Of a stretch of DNA of 64,000 nt, positions 37,001 to 49,405 are shown piece by piece. The notes beneath the pieces are model-generated. The model ran no database searches. It had not been told where the DNA came from and saw nothing but the letters and a program-made list of their open reading frames with translations. How positions within the stretch are numbered: position 1 is the first letter of the stretch; every line of letters starts with the position of its first letter. The DNA is from Neelides folsomi (taxonomy: Eukaryota > Arthropoda > Collembola > Neelipleona > Neelidae), in contig JAQGBZ010000194.1 in NCBI GenBank assembly GCA_034687125.1, positions 1 through 64,000 of the forward strand, given 5' to 3'. The position numbers and the translations under genes were made by a program.

Positions 37001-39686
37001 AAAATGCTCTCGATCAGGAGAGGGAACTGGGGCTAGGTGCGTTGCTGTCGTTATTTCATATGGATGAATGAGTGAAGAGAGACGAGAAAATTATTTATGC
37101 CATCCATTTCTCCAGTTCTGCATCTGTTTCCTCAAGAGAGCTCTTACTATCTCTAAACTATTCCTTGTATCCACTCATAACTTTATCTTCGGATTCACAA
37201 AGTTTTTCTATGCTTTTATAATATACCCGCCCCGATCCCCACATTGCCCACATGAGGATCATACTGGAGTAAATAGGATTGATGCATATTACCTAATAGT
37301 ATAGAATTCAGTGATATTTGCAACTTACATGGTTAATATAGCTAAACATATATTTTAAACTGATATACAAATGAATATAATAATATATTTATTGAGGAAT
37401 ATTATAAATACTTATATCTATTATATTATATATTTATTTATTCGAATTCTGTTTACTTATACTAATGCATAGAATTGGCATTCGGTTGAAGAATTTTACC
37501 TTCAAAAGGCATTGAACATAGATTTAAACTTTTAAAAAGATATACAAATACAAGTTCTTCTACACCCAGAGAAAGTTTATTTGAGTTTACGGAGGAGGCT
37601 TCAAGTTCTTACCTTAAAAGAACACTGTGTGCGAGGGACTCAAAGTCGATCTTTTCCTTTTTCCAATTGATCCTTCCTTTCTCCTCACGTCGGCTTATAC
37701 GTCTCAAGTCTCCTTAAAAGGCTCCTTCAGAAAATTCCCTAGCTCGACTTGCCTGTTTTCATTCTCTGCTCTTCAAGATACGAATCTCTCCCTTCCCTTA
37801 ACCTTTAAGGTTCTAATGTCGAGTGTGTAATTTTGAAAACCTTGTTTTTAATACTTTTTCCTTTTTCAGGATCGCCTTTCTGGGCGGCTTAAGAGTGACG
37901 AAATGGACTAAGCCCAACCTTCTCGGTTCAACATTCCCGGTTCGAGTTGAAGAGAAGAAAACAAGGAGAAAGATACAGAGGAAGGAAAAAACTTTTTTCC
38001 CACCGAATTCCCTTTCATCATTTTCTCCTTTCCGCATTCATTAACTCGGGTGGAGATAACCATTAAGGTCAGCACAAAGATTTCTCGCATATTAAATCCT
38101 CTATGATTATTTAACTAGGGAAACGGGAGGGTAAAAACTGAGTGAAGTTTTCTTTCTTAATGGACTTCCTGGCGCCAGAGAGAAATATTATACGTGAAAA
38201 CGCGGATTTACTTCATCTACCTTCTTATCCTAGCCCGAATGGGAAAATACAAACCTCTCCCACTTATTACTCAAAGTTTGACACAGTAGAAATTGGAATT
38301 TGAACGGAACTCCTCCTCCTCCTGTTCGGAGTATTTCGGAGTGGGGAAATAATCAAAGTATGTACTCTTTCCATATAACAAGGCATTCATACAACTACCA
38401 GACGTCTTGTCTCGAATTCTGCGGACCTTTCCCCCAAATCCTCTACTGCTAGGTCTCTTGCGTCTGTTGCTGTATAATAAGTCTGGAGCACATCGACTCG
38501 AGGCATGTGTGTATATAACATAGTAGTATGTATAAAGTAAATTGCATTGGAGACTCACCTCACACCCACTTGGCTGTGGTGAATTGACTCACGGCGTCCC
38601 CTAAGGAAAACCTTATTTCAGTTATTTCCCTCTTTTTCTCTTTACTAAACTCGGAGATGGTAAAGGAATGGTTAAAGGGCTATATGGGGTAGTTAGAGTT
38701 GTATAAGGAGCGCAGATTAATCGAGTGGGTGACCATAATCATAAAAGGAGCAATAAACCAAGCAGAGGTTCCTCATCAATCCTCCATCCAGGAAAAAGTA
38801 AACATGGGAACCTCGGAGGGTTAATCACTCTCCTACATACATGCACCTACTTATTACTCCCCAACTCTTTCTCTGGATTTGGGAGAGAAAGACAAAGAGC
38901 GTGTTGTGTGCGTAGAAGGAGTGAGGAAAAATAATTGTGAGTGATTTGGGAGAGTGATAGGGAGCCCATACTAATAAGCACCTTGAGGGTTCCAAAAGAA
39001 AGGAAAAAACCTCTGGGTCCATCAGGAGATTACACCCTATAATAAATTAAGATTGGAAGTTGAAGAAATCCCGAAATCCTCTTTCTCTCCTTTCACAACT
39101 TCTCTAACTCTGCGATTAAGGATTGATGGAGAAGAAGTTTCTTATACGCATTTCTCTTTCCAATTAATCGCACCTGCGAGATCTTCTCATGGCCTTCCCT
39201 TTAGAAAATTACCCTCATTCATACAAAATCGCATTCGTTCTCACTGTACTTTTACCTTTTTCAAAGTCAAGAATTGTAAAAAGTGAAATGCCAATTTTGT
39301 AAATATCTATCAAGCTCAAAAATTCTAAATGAATATTTTTATTAACTATTCAACACGATTAAATTATAATAAAATTTAACAATTTTAGCTTTTTGGAAAC
39401 AATTCCTATTCTGTACAAGGATTATATACTTTATATAAAGATAATACTTACATAAAAGTAGAGATAAGAGCCAGCATGTGAAAAACTGTAGTTTATATTT
39501 ATGAAATAGATAGTGACTTTTCTGAAGTGCACTCGGACCCACCCGTGACTTCCGCTCATAATACCCGCCGTGACCCTGCCGAGGCTCACACTTGGCCTGT
39601 TGAGATATCTCTCTGCTCCTCGTCCGCTCATTTAACGTATTGTTATTGAGGGAAGAAACTTCTTTATTGCCTCGTCCCTCCTGCAG
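31084..39686. other. Gene-poor stretch, possible first intron of a plus-strand gene
   Basis: No coding exon is confidently supported. A strong splice-acceptor-like site (long T/C tract ending CAG at 37869) is followed by a 58-codon open stretch, listed as a finding. A perfect 10-bp-arm hairpin lies at 36208-36230 and a 10-bp-arm one at 33541-33562. TA-rich tracts lie near 33225-33330 and 37360-37450. Confidence 0.45.
36208..36230. repeat. Perfect 10-bp inverted repeat with 3-base loop
   Basis: CGGGGAAGAA and its exact reverse complement are separated by TAT. The GC-rich arms stand out from the AT-rich surroundings. Without a T-run or a neighbouring gene, no role is assigned. Confidence 0.75.
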
Positions 39687-39837
39687 GAGGGAAGATCTCC
39701 GATGCTATTTTGTCTTATGGGATTATCGGCCATCTTCCACTACGCGGTGGATTCCTCGAGCACAATGAGGAGAAAATCAAGGTTCACATCAGCTCTCGCC
39801 ATCCTCCTCACGCTCCTCCTCTCCTCACAATGTCTCG
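39687..39837 (+). CDS. Signal-peptide exon of an unidentified secreted or membrane protein
   Basis: A pyrimidine tract ending CTGCAG (acceptor at 39686) and a consensus donor (CTCG|GTAAGAT, intron from 39838) enclose a 151-base exon. From ATG 39765 it reads MRRKSRFTSALAILLTLLLS then SQCLG: a basic start, a 12-residue hydrophobic core and a small-residue cleavage site, a textbook secretory signal. An in-frame ATG at 39702 would add 21 residues; the frame is open back to the acceptor. The exon ends in phase 1. The codons are G+C-richer than the flanking DNA. The rest of the gene should lie to the right, so the intron after it probably exceeds 15 kb. Such long early introns are typical of developmental receptors and adhesion proteins, but the family cannot be named from the signal alone. 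Confidence 0.5.
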
Positions 39838-42800
39838 GTAAGATACATTTTTATTCTCTCAAAGACGCATCTCTCCAATCATAAAAATCATAACGAGCCA
39901 TTTGACACATCCAACACTTCAAATTCCCTCATTCTCATATTCCCAATGTTCATCCGAAGTCATTTCGTAGTTTTCTTTCATCAATCGATGTCTCCACGTG
40001 TAGAGTCAAATTTACATTCAACGTTCACCATCGACTCAAAGTTCCCGAATTTGTAAAGGAGTTTTTGAATTCTGATTCTGATTATGGTTATGGGGATCTC
40101 ATAAGCTGAAGTGGATGTGAGGAGTGATTTCTTTAACCTGATTTTAATGCCTTCACTGCCTGTATAATAAAATTGTATAATCAATCATAATATGGGAAAA
40201 GATTAGTACTCTAGGATAAAAAAGAGAGCTTATCTTATTCCATACGGTAATATTAATTTGGGTACAATAAGGTAGGCACTGTTAGATTTTTTGAAATACT
40301 TGTGTAATACCGGATGTATATACAGTATGTATCGGTACGTACGGTATACGGTATGTTTAGGTAATTTGTATGTCAATAAATATTAAGAATTATATTTTTT
40401 ATATATAAAATAAATATTATGTAATGCACAGTAGTAAATTATGTATATTTTGTTGCTTTATTTAATTCGGGTTTCCTCATTCCAAAAGATTATTTAGGGT
40501 GAAAGAGAGTTCGTAATCATTTTAATTAAAGTTTAATCCGATGATGATAAGGAGGTCGGATGTGGAGGTTTATGGGATTCGTTCTTCATCCTTTTACATG
40601 ATCCCCTTGTGGTAGATTACCCAACTCACTCAATATTTCTCCTACATCCATTTACTCTCAAATCAAACGAGTTTTCATTTCCTATATTACATACAATACT
40701 TGCATACTCGTACATATTTAAGTAATACGTATGTATTTAACAAATTGTAAAATAATAGTATTAATCCTTATAAATAAGTACGTAATAAGTATAATGTATT
40801 TTAAATGTGCAAATGTGCAAACAACTATGTGTATTTTTCCTGATTACCTGTCTAATCTATGGCAAGTTCAAGAACAATAGCGACATGACTAATCACAAGT
40901 TTTTGAATGAATCTGATGATATCTGGAATGTTTCATTTCACTTTATTTGCTCTTCCTTTGTTTAAACTATTCGACTAATGTTTGGAGATAAATTAAGAGC
41001 GAATGGCAAAGGAGTTGTACCACTCGAATGTGTGTATTTATTATATTATATAAGATTATAACATAGTTAATTTCCAAGTCTCATCCAGAGATTTCATTGA
41101 GATTGGGGATAGATATATCTTGCTAATGGAATTATATTGGATTTAAATCGTCTTTGTTTTCACCATTGAATGGAAGTAATGAGATTTCACATCTCAGCCC
41201 TGCCTCTAAATTTGCTTAACCACATCTGACGACCCGAGGATTTGCACAAAATTTTAATTTGAACTGTAGAGTTCAATTGAGTTCAGTGGGAATTTAAATT
41301 TCCCACCATTGCACCGCTCACTGACTACATTAGTGTTTATAATTTTCCTATATTGACTGTTGGGCTGTAAATAATATCTATTTATAGATTTTAGTAGATT
41401 TTCTTTAGATAACTAGTGAAATAGGTCATTTTACATTTTACAACTGACTATGAAGGTTCTTTATCAAGATAACATACTTAAGTATTGTACATTTATATTT
41501 TATTAATTATGCTTGGTTCTTAAATATCTTACACATAAGTTGCTCGTTTCATAAAGGAATAATGGCCTTTGCTTACCATTGATTTTACCAGAGTCTCAAC
41601 ATTAAGGACTTATCAAGTGAGCAATTATGCATAGAACAATTTTCGGAATTGCCTTATTATTCACGAGAGTCGTATTAATTAAATAGATAAAATCTCAAAT
41701 CGACCATTTCCGTCTTGGAACATAATAACGACCATACTGATAATATATCAGTATCATATTAATTGTTTTATAAGAAATTTGATTTTGGGGCCTTTTACTC
41801 ATTCTCTGACCTTCATTGGTAATGAGAAAAGTTTTAAATGAAGTGAAATCTTGGGTTTATACTTGATTGAACTAATTATGAATTGGGAATTATTTAAACC
41901 CGCGGCTTTTTCTTGGATGGAATTGGATGGGTATAATGGGGAATTGGGGAATCTATCTATCATTTCAGCTCTTTGATGGTTAATATGCGTAAGAGATGAA
42001 TCAAACCTGACATCTCTTTTGAGAAATGAGTCGAAAGATTCTCAAAAGTTCATGAGAAAAGTTTTGGAGAGAAATCGAAAAATTCATCTGTGTCATCTCA
42101 TCTGCTATCACAGAGAGTTATTTTGCGATGTCTGTAATTAAAAAGTCTTTGGGGTTTCTTCAAGACGAATTCTTCTTTTTGCGTCGCAGCTTTGGAGTTA
42201 ATAAAGAAAAATCACAAAGGATAGATAATAATTTAATGTTCTTATTCAACATTAAATTTTGATGTTAAATATTCATTTTCCATTTTTTCATGGGACAAAA
42301 ATACCTTGATTTATTTATGATTACACCATACTAAAATATAAAATACAGTGTAATTTTAACAAATTAAAATGAGTGAAATAGCATAGTACAGTCATTGCGA
42401 ATTGCAATACTATTGAAATTAATTGAGTCACAATTTCAAAAGATCAAAAGATGTTTTAGTAAGAATAATAAACAACAGAGTAAACAATCTTAATGCGAAA
42501 TCTCAAGATTCCTCATTTTAATAATGGAATAAAGAGTAATTCCACAAGATTTCTTATGTTCAATTCATAAGAGGCCGAAACAGAAGGCTAATAAGTTTAA
42601 TTTAATGAAAGAAAATCAATCTTGATTACAGAACCCTAATCCATTTCCCATGAGTAAGGGGAGCCTGAAGAGCTAATTTAGAAATGTTGCTTCAAAGATG
42701 TGAGTCAAAGAAGACAGATTCTGCCCCTATTTAATTCCCTTCTTGGATCTCCATAGGCTGACGGGTTGTCGGCGCTTCACTTTTATTTCATGCCCAACTT

Positions 42801-43300
42801 CTCGCCATTTATTTCAACACATAAAAGTGGAAGCCGAGGAGTTCTCTCTCATACTCCTCTTATCCCGACTCGATTTGATTTTCGAGGGCGGCGGATTGGG
42901 TTGGGGAATCCCTAGAGAAACCACAGGGCAACCAAAAGGCTCGCAACTCCAAACCTCATGTGTCGGTCGACAACGTGACATGGCCTGACATTGACGTAAC
43001 CTTATTTTTATCTCTCTCACAATTTTAGGCTCAATATTGGAATTTAAACCTATTAGAATCTGACAGGGCGGAGCGAACTCACAAGGCCCGTATTTCAAAG
43101 GGATATTTCAGCTTTTCCTTCCTTATTAGGAGGACGATGGATTAGATAGAATTGCTTAGGTGCAGCTGGAAGAAAGTTTCCACAATTCCTCAACGCTGCA
43201 CTAACCTCATTTCTAATGTATTCCCAATCGGCGGTGACCTTCTTTATTTATTCTACCGTGAATGAAACACTGAACCGTTGATGCATAAAATATAAGGGAG

Positions 43301-43314
43301 GTGTGTGTGTGTGT
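43301..43314. repeat. (GT)7 microsatellite
   Basis: Seven perfect GT units, a simple-sequence repeat with no gene association seen. Confidence 0.85.
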
Positions 43315-46300
43315 GAGTTCGGTAGACACAACATCTTGATAGTCGATGCCGAACCTCACAATCAATTTTTATTTTTGCCAAGCACTAAAAAAGATAGAAA
43401 ATTATTTAACTTTACACAATACTTTTGTTATATCTAGGATATCTGTACATTTCCAATTCATCATAAAAAGTAGCATCATTTTCACCTTGTGATTCTTTAT
43501 GTGCGTATTACGGTGAAAAAATTAGAATCAATTAACGTTTCTTTTCTTTACGTTTTATTTATCGGTAATAATAAAGCAATTTAGAGTATTATTTTAAAAA
43601 ATTTTATTAGAGATTTAAAAAATAATCTTGTAAATCTTATACTACATAATATGTGTAATACTTTAATGATGCTAAATATACAAGATATCGTCAAAAAACT
43701 TTCTGTTTTTTAAGATATGTGGAAAAAACTTTGAAAAACATCAACACAATCACCCATGCATATTATGGAAAAAATGAGACTTTCACTCTGTCACATTTCC
43801 CATAATTTAAGCTCTACTATCTTCCATACTACAAATACTATGTGAAGTCATACTGATATACATAACATATTATAGTTATATTTTTTCTATTGATCCTATA
43901 TAAAATATTATAACCCCTTTCTACTCCCTGAAAAAATGTGCATACCTACTAGAGTAATATTATGTACAATATATACATATTATAAAATTTGTTTACTTTT
44001 AATATACATTTTTATTACTAATCTGAATAATGATATATGGATTTAAAAACTCAGATTTATATACGCCCAAAGTATATTTAATATCAGGCGTTTTTAAACA
44101 ATTGACTTTCCAAAGAAAAGTTAAGTTTTCAATTGAATAATTCTGTGAGTGAGGACGAATGAAGATGAAATAATAGGAGAGGATTTCAATGATGACAAGG
44201 GCGGAATTTTGACTCCTTTTATTCTCTCCATTAGTGCGAAATCGTGTCGAGGCTTCTGATCCCATTGAAAAGAGTAGCGGAAAGATTTTTTGGGGTTCCG
44301 CCGTCTGGAATTTGGGAATCCCTTCACTCCACCCCAAGTTTTAAAAACTCTGCTCCGCTATGGAAAACACGCATATTTGCATATTATGATGGCCGTCGAG
44401 CGTAAGTGTAGGCGAAGAGGGGGAAATGGAAAAGGGTCCTTTGAAGGAGGACAAACATCTTGGAAATTATATAGATTAACTTTTCCTATTAGCCATCCCA
44501 AGTGTCGATTCGAAGAATTCGGTGTCTGTGGGTCTAATGGTCCGATGGTTCCTCCATGTTCAATAAGTATCTGTATAGCTCACTCAAGAAGAAGCTTTGG
44601 TTCCAAATGAAGTGACAGTTTAATGAAGAATTATAAGTTTCCCTTGGTCTCTGAAGAGCTTTTATAACATTCATTAGTTCAGTTTGACTAAGTTCAGGTG
44701 CGAGAACGGAAGAGTTCTGAGGGGCAATTAAGCCCCCTTTTGTTTGCTCTTCTCAATGAGTGAGCCTTTTAAATTAAGGGTGGAGCGAAGAGCAGAGCTT
44801 ATCAGCCCCGCCAGCCCATGGACTACCTTTTAGATTAAATATACCAATTCTTATATCTTACGCTAACTTTGTTATTATATTACAACTAACTACATAGTAC
44901 TTACTTGTATAGGTGTGTATGATACATATTATAAATCCTAGTATTTGATATCTTTTGTATCTGATATCTGTAGTTTGAGTATATCTATTGAAACCGCAGA
45001 GCAGTGTCGAGCCGAGAGACATAAACAGTCCCAAAACTCTTTTAACCTCCCCCTGGAGTCCTTTGAGTAATAGAAAGAGCTACGATTGTATTTATACTGT
45101 TATTTACTTCTACTGAGGGATAAATAAGGCATAGGCACTAATAGAACCATCGTCGTTGGTGAAGAAGTGAAAAGTTAAAATTCTAATCCGATTCTAAGAG
45201 TAATAATGAAAAGTTTCTACTTGTGGAAGACAATTTTACTATTGTCCAAACGAGGAAGGAAATGATGAGTGAGTAATATTTAATGAACCTCTGCTAGAGT
45301 TTTGGCGTTGTTTGAATCCTATATAGTATATGCACTCATTTAAAGAATTCAACCGCACTACTTTGAAGTCCTGCTGCTTATAATATGTATCTCTAGCTCC
45401 TTCACAATTTTAATCTTTGAATTCTCTTCTTAAACAAGCATTTCGAGTTGAGGCAAATTGTTTTAAACCTCTCAAAAAACTGTGTAGGAATAAGTTGTGG
45501 GTGAGACCAAGTATACATTGTAGACGGGAGAACCAAAGTGAAGAATAACTTATAAGAAATAGGACAATAGTGAGAAGGAAAAGAAAGGGAATTTTAAAAG
45601 AAGGCATTTTCATCTTTTCATCACCACGGAGGGAGTTTGGAGTTTTTCTCGCATGAGAAGGGCACCTTGGGTAGATCGTTTGATAAGGGAGAGAATGGGA
45701 CATTAAATTAAATGGTTTCAACCTCACCTTCTTCCCTCTCCTGAGTGAATAAATTTAAATGGCGAGCACTCCTGTTTACAATCCATGTAGAGAACGCGGA
45801 GTCAACATGGTAGTTCGCCCGAATACCCGGAATTAAAGGGAAATTGTACGAAGGACTCGGAAAGAAAGTAGAGGGAAAAGTTTTCTTGCATCCCAAAGAT
45901 GTGTAAATAGGAAAGAGTTCCCCCAACTTCACCTCCACGTTTTTCTATGTATTCCCCGCATCTTACCAAGTTCCCAACGACGGGAATTCCACAAAACCTG
46001 AGGTTATGTCTTCGCATACTACAGAAAAGAAAATATATTTCCCTCAACTTCCAACTAGTATACACCAAATGTGAATACATATTACCTAAATGTATTAAGG
46101 TCTATTCGGTATTTTATTACATCGTTAGACCTTCTAAACTTATTATTCCTTGGTCTAGACACTCGAGCGAATGAACAAAGAAATCAGTGTTGATATATCA
46201 GTTATATCATAGGTCTGTATGAGTCCAAGTTAGGAAGTTTAATTCTTCTTCAGCTCCTTTTGTATTAGGGGGTCTTTTGGAAGATATTCTCAACGAACCG

Positions 46301-47670
46301 CATCTTCAAAACCCTTTCTTCTCCCATAACACTCCGAGTTTAAAAGGAGGTTGGAATACTTTCGCTCTCTGCACAGAGCTGTGGTTCATTCCTCAACCAT
46401 CTCGATTTTGAATCGAAGGAGGATGCAAAGAACGAGCAACTTGGAAATTCTCAATCCCACTTTCTTCAAATTCTAACAATGAGATAAGGAATGGCATATC
46501 AAGCTCAGCCGAGGAAAGTCATTAAACCTCTTTGAATCCTTACTTTTCTTTAAACTTTCCAATTCTCGCCAATTCCTAAATGTTACAATGAAATTTAACT
46601 TTTTGCTACAGACATACCTACTGTATTCTGTATAAGTAAGTATATTGTATTGACAAGCTTGAAGCATATTTCGATTACTTGCGGATACAATAACAGTAAA
46701 ACTTTTTTCACCAAATGCGTTTCAACTTCAACCTTAATTAATTCAACTTAATTCAACTTCTTATTTAATTTATTATGGGTCTTAATAGGTCTTGGGCTCT
46801 CTTATAGTCGACTCAAATTCAATAAAACTCAATTAAAAACAAAGTCTTATAACATTATTTGAGATAATTTCCTATGAATAAGAAAGGAATTAAATGGCAG
46901 AGAAAAGGAAATTACCTATTAATGCTATTAATAAGAGAACCCCTCTTCCCTAAAATTGAGATTTTATGAAAGATAAATGTTGACTAGACCGGGTAAATGA
47001 TGGGAGATAGAAGGGAGCCTGGTAATTGCATGTTTCCGCTAACAATTTCAGCATGGATAAATTTGCATTAATTGATGGGACTCGAAGTGAAAAAGTTGGG
47101 CATATATCGCCAGATTGGGAATTAACAGGTCCAGGAGGGAGTTAGTGTAAATTAAGTTGAGGAAGAAAGTTAGTGAGAGTAATTGAGTGCCGTTGGCATT
47201 TCACTTTCACCCTTCTCATCCTATTAGCCATTAGCACGGGGATCCAATTGTCTCACCCGTCGTGTCATCGAATCCATCCACGTTCGACTCACCAGATCCT
47301 AATTCGATGCTCGGAAGTGAAAAGGGAAAAAAACGGTGTATGTGAAAGGATTTTAGCAACAGCGTGTGAGAAGTTCATTTATTATTGTTAGTCCCCAGTT
47401 TCTTTCGATCCTGTTAATGTCAAAATGAAACACGGACTTATTAAATTTTTATTTAATTAAGCCCAAACTTTTTTTTATTAATTCGCAACAATTCATTAAG
47501 TTGGGTCAAAAGTATGAAATGGTACAAAAAAGTTTGAAATCAAATAGTAATATATTTAATTGTCAAAAGTAAAAACGGTTCAATATCCGTCATAGTCAAC
47601 CAATCGAAAAGTCGATATATCCGTTGTAAGAAGGTGAATGTTGACTTTTCACTTCCCACACTGACCCGTA

Positions 47671-47690
47671 TTGTATAACATTGTATAACA
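47671..47690. repeat. Tandem duplication of a 10-mer
   Basis: TTGTATAACA occurs twice in direct succession without mismatch. Confidence 0.8.
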
Positions 47691-49179
47691 TTGAAAGTAG
47701 GTTGACAGAATCTCTTTTGCCCTCTGGACAGGTCAATTCCGCACCGAATGATCTTCTGCACGTTAATCTAAAAAATTGTCATTTTCCTACTGCGACGTTT
47801 CAATTTTCACCCTGAAATGAAAATGCAGCTCCTTTCAAGTTTTATCTTCCCGCCAACTGATTGACACGGAGTGAGGGAATAAAGGTGGGAATAGGCGAGA
47901 GGGAATGTTACCCGAGTTTGAATTCTTTTTTCCACTCGGGAAAATATTTTTTTCCGCATATTCTTTTGGTCAAGGGGCTTTTCCTTTGATTTCATACATG
48001 GGTCTCCACTTTGATGGATGGGAAATTAAATAAATCGAAGAAACTTATGAGAGAAGTAAGTGGAGGAGACGTCGAACAAAGGACGTAAAATATTAAATGA
48101 CCTCCTTTGTCCTCTCCATGATGAATTGTCTTTTCCCTACCCTTGAGTGGACCCAAGGAAAAGATATGGACTAGCTTTGAGGATTTTCCTTCCTACAAAA
48201 ACACTTCTCTAAATACGAGGGCTAAAGGGTATTTAGCGACCAAAGACTCTTTTTCTATTATTTCTCCTCCAGGATTATGAGTTCCCCGGGTTGATAATGA
48301 CGTTTTCCATTTCACTCAATGGAAGTTATATTTATGGTTAATATTTTTTCTTTTTTGTTAATACCATAATTGGTATGTTTGTCTATAAAAACAAAATTCC
48401 CCATTCTATTCATACAAAATATGTATGTCTGCAAATGAATAAGGACCAAATATCTAATGCAATACAATACGTACTACTTACCCTATATGTACTAAAATGT
48501 AAATATATTATATATGGTAGTCTTAAACAGGTATATTATATTAATAATTTAAAATTATTTGAAGAAAAATGGAGGGTCCTCCATGTCGTATAATATCACA
48601 TCACTAATGTTCCATACTCACTTTACATGATGAGTGAGAGGGACGTAAGAATAACGAGCTTAGTGAGAGGAGATCGAATCTTTTTACATGGAGTTAAAAA
48701 ACATCTCACGCCTTTTCCCTTTTCTCCTCCCTCGTCCCTTCCAACCTTCGCTTGAATGGGGGAAAGGTATGACTTTCCCATACATGAATTTCAAAGTCTG
48801 GAAGTGAAATTTCAAGTTTTATATAGTAAAATAACTACGTAATAATCTAGGTAGGTGTGCAGTATACATATTTACACCATACATAACTACGTATCGGGTG
48901 GTAAGATAACAGAAAATGCACTTTGTAGTATTTATATGGTAAGTGCATATTGCATCTTTTGTTGCGGAACGAGTGCATTAAATACAAACATTCCCCTTTC
49001 GCTCCACTATCTGAATCATGCTACACTGAATTTTTAAATCTCAACCCTCCGTATTTAAAAAAGTTCACTTACAATATCGCAAGTACATACTGCATCATAC
49101 TAAATACTAATATCATATTGCGTTATAAATTTGGAAATATTATTTTGAAAGGCCAATTTACACGCCATTATGAGTAATA

Positions 49180-49405
49180 TACATGCATAATAATAATAAT
49201 ATTCTAGTATGCTAGATTGCAATAAAGGAAGAATTTTACATGCAGAATGTACATATTACATTGGTATATTATGTAATTTTATGCTTACACAAAATACATA
49301 GCAAAATACATTATTGTATACTTGTAAATGTTATATGTAATATAGTATGTAGGCATGTTATACCAACATAATATATGTAAGTATGTATAATATGGTATGG
49401 TATAT
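49180..49405. repeat. Low-complexity TA/GTA/ACATA-rich tract
   Basis: The tract is dominated by TAT, GTA, ACAT and TATGTA words in imperfect succession, including GTATGTATAATATGGTATGG near the end. It resembles a decayed TA/TATG microsatellite. Similar shorter tracts occur at 27840-28010, 40311-40365, 40690-40810 and 63060-63440. Confidence 0.6.

Larger units (their letters stand above)
39838..49179. other. Presumed intronic or intergenic sequence, no gene recognised
   Basis: No protein family is recognised on either strand. Stop-poor, slightly GC-richer islands occur at about 42740-43100 and 44120-44610, with open frames on both strands at once, which argues for composition and against coding. 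A 9-bp perfect palindrome with a 3-base spacer lies at 41734-41754, a tandem 10-mer at 47671-47690, and a GT run at 43301-43314. Confidence 0.5.

Noticed and set aside
42743-43098. Overlapping 81- and 94-codon frames on opposite strands; the minus one has several Cys and Pro
   Set aside because: The cysteine spacing fits no family I know, and simultaneous openness on both strands points to base composition.
44290-44610. 106-codon plus-strand open frame
   Set aside because: No known motif, overlapping open frames on the minus strand, and no convincing splice sites or start context.
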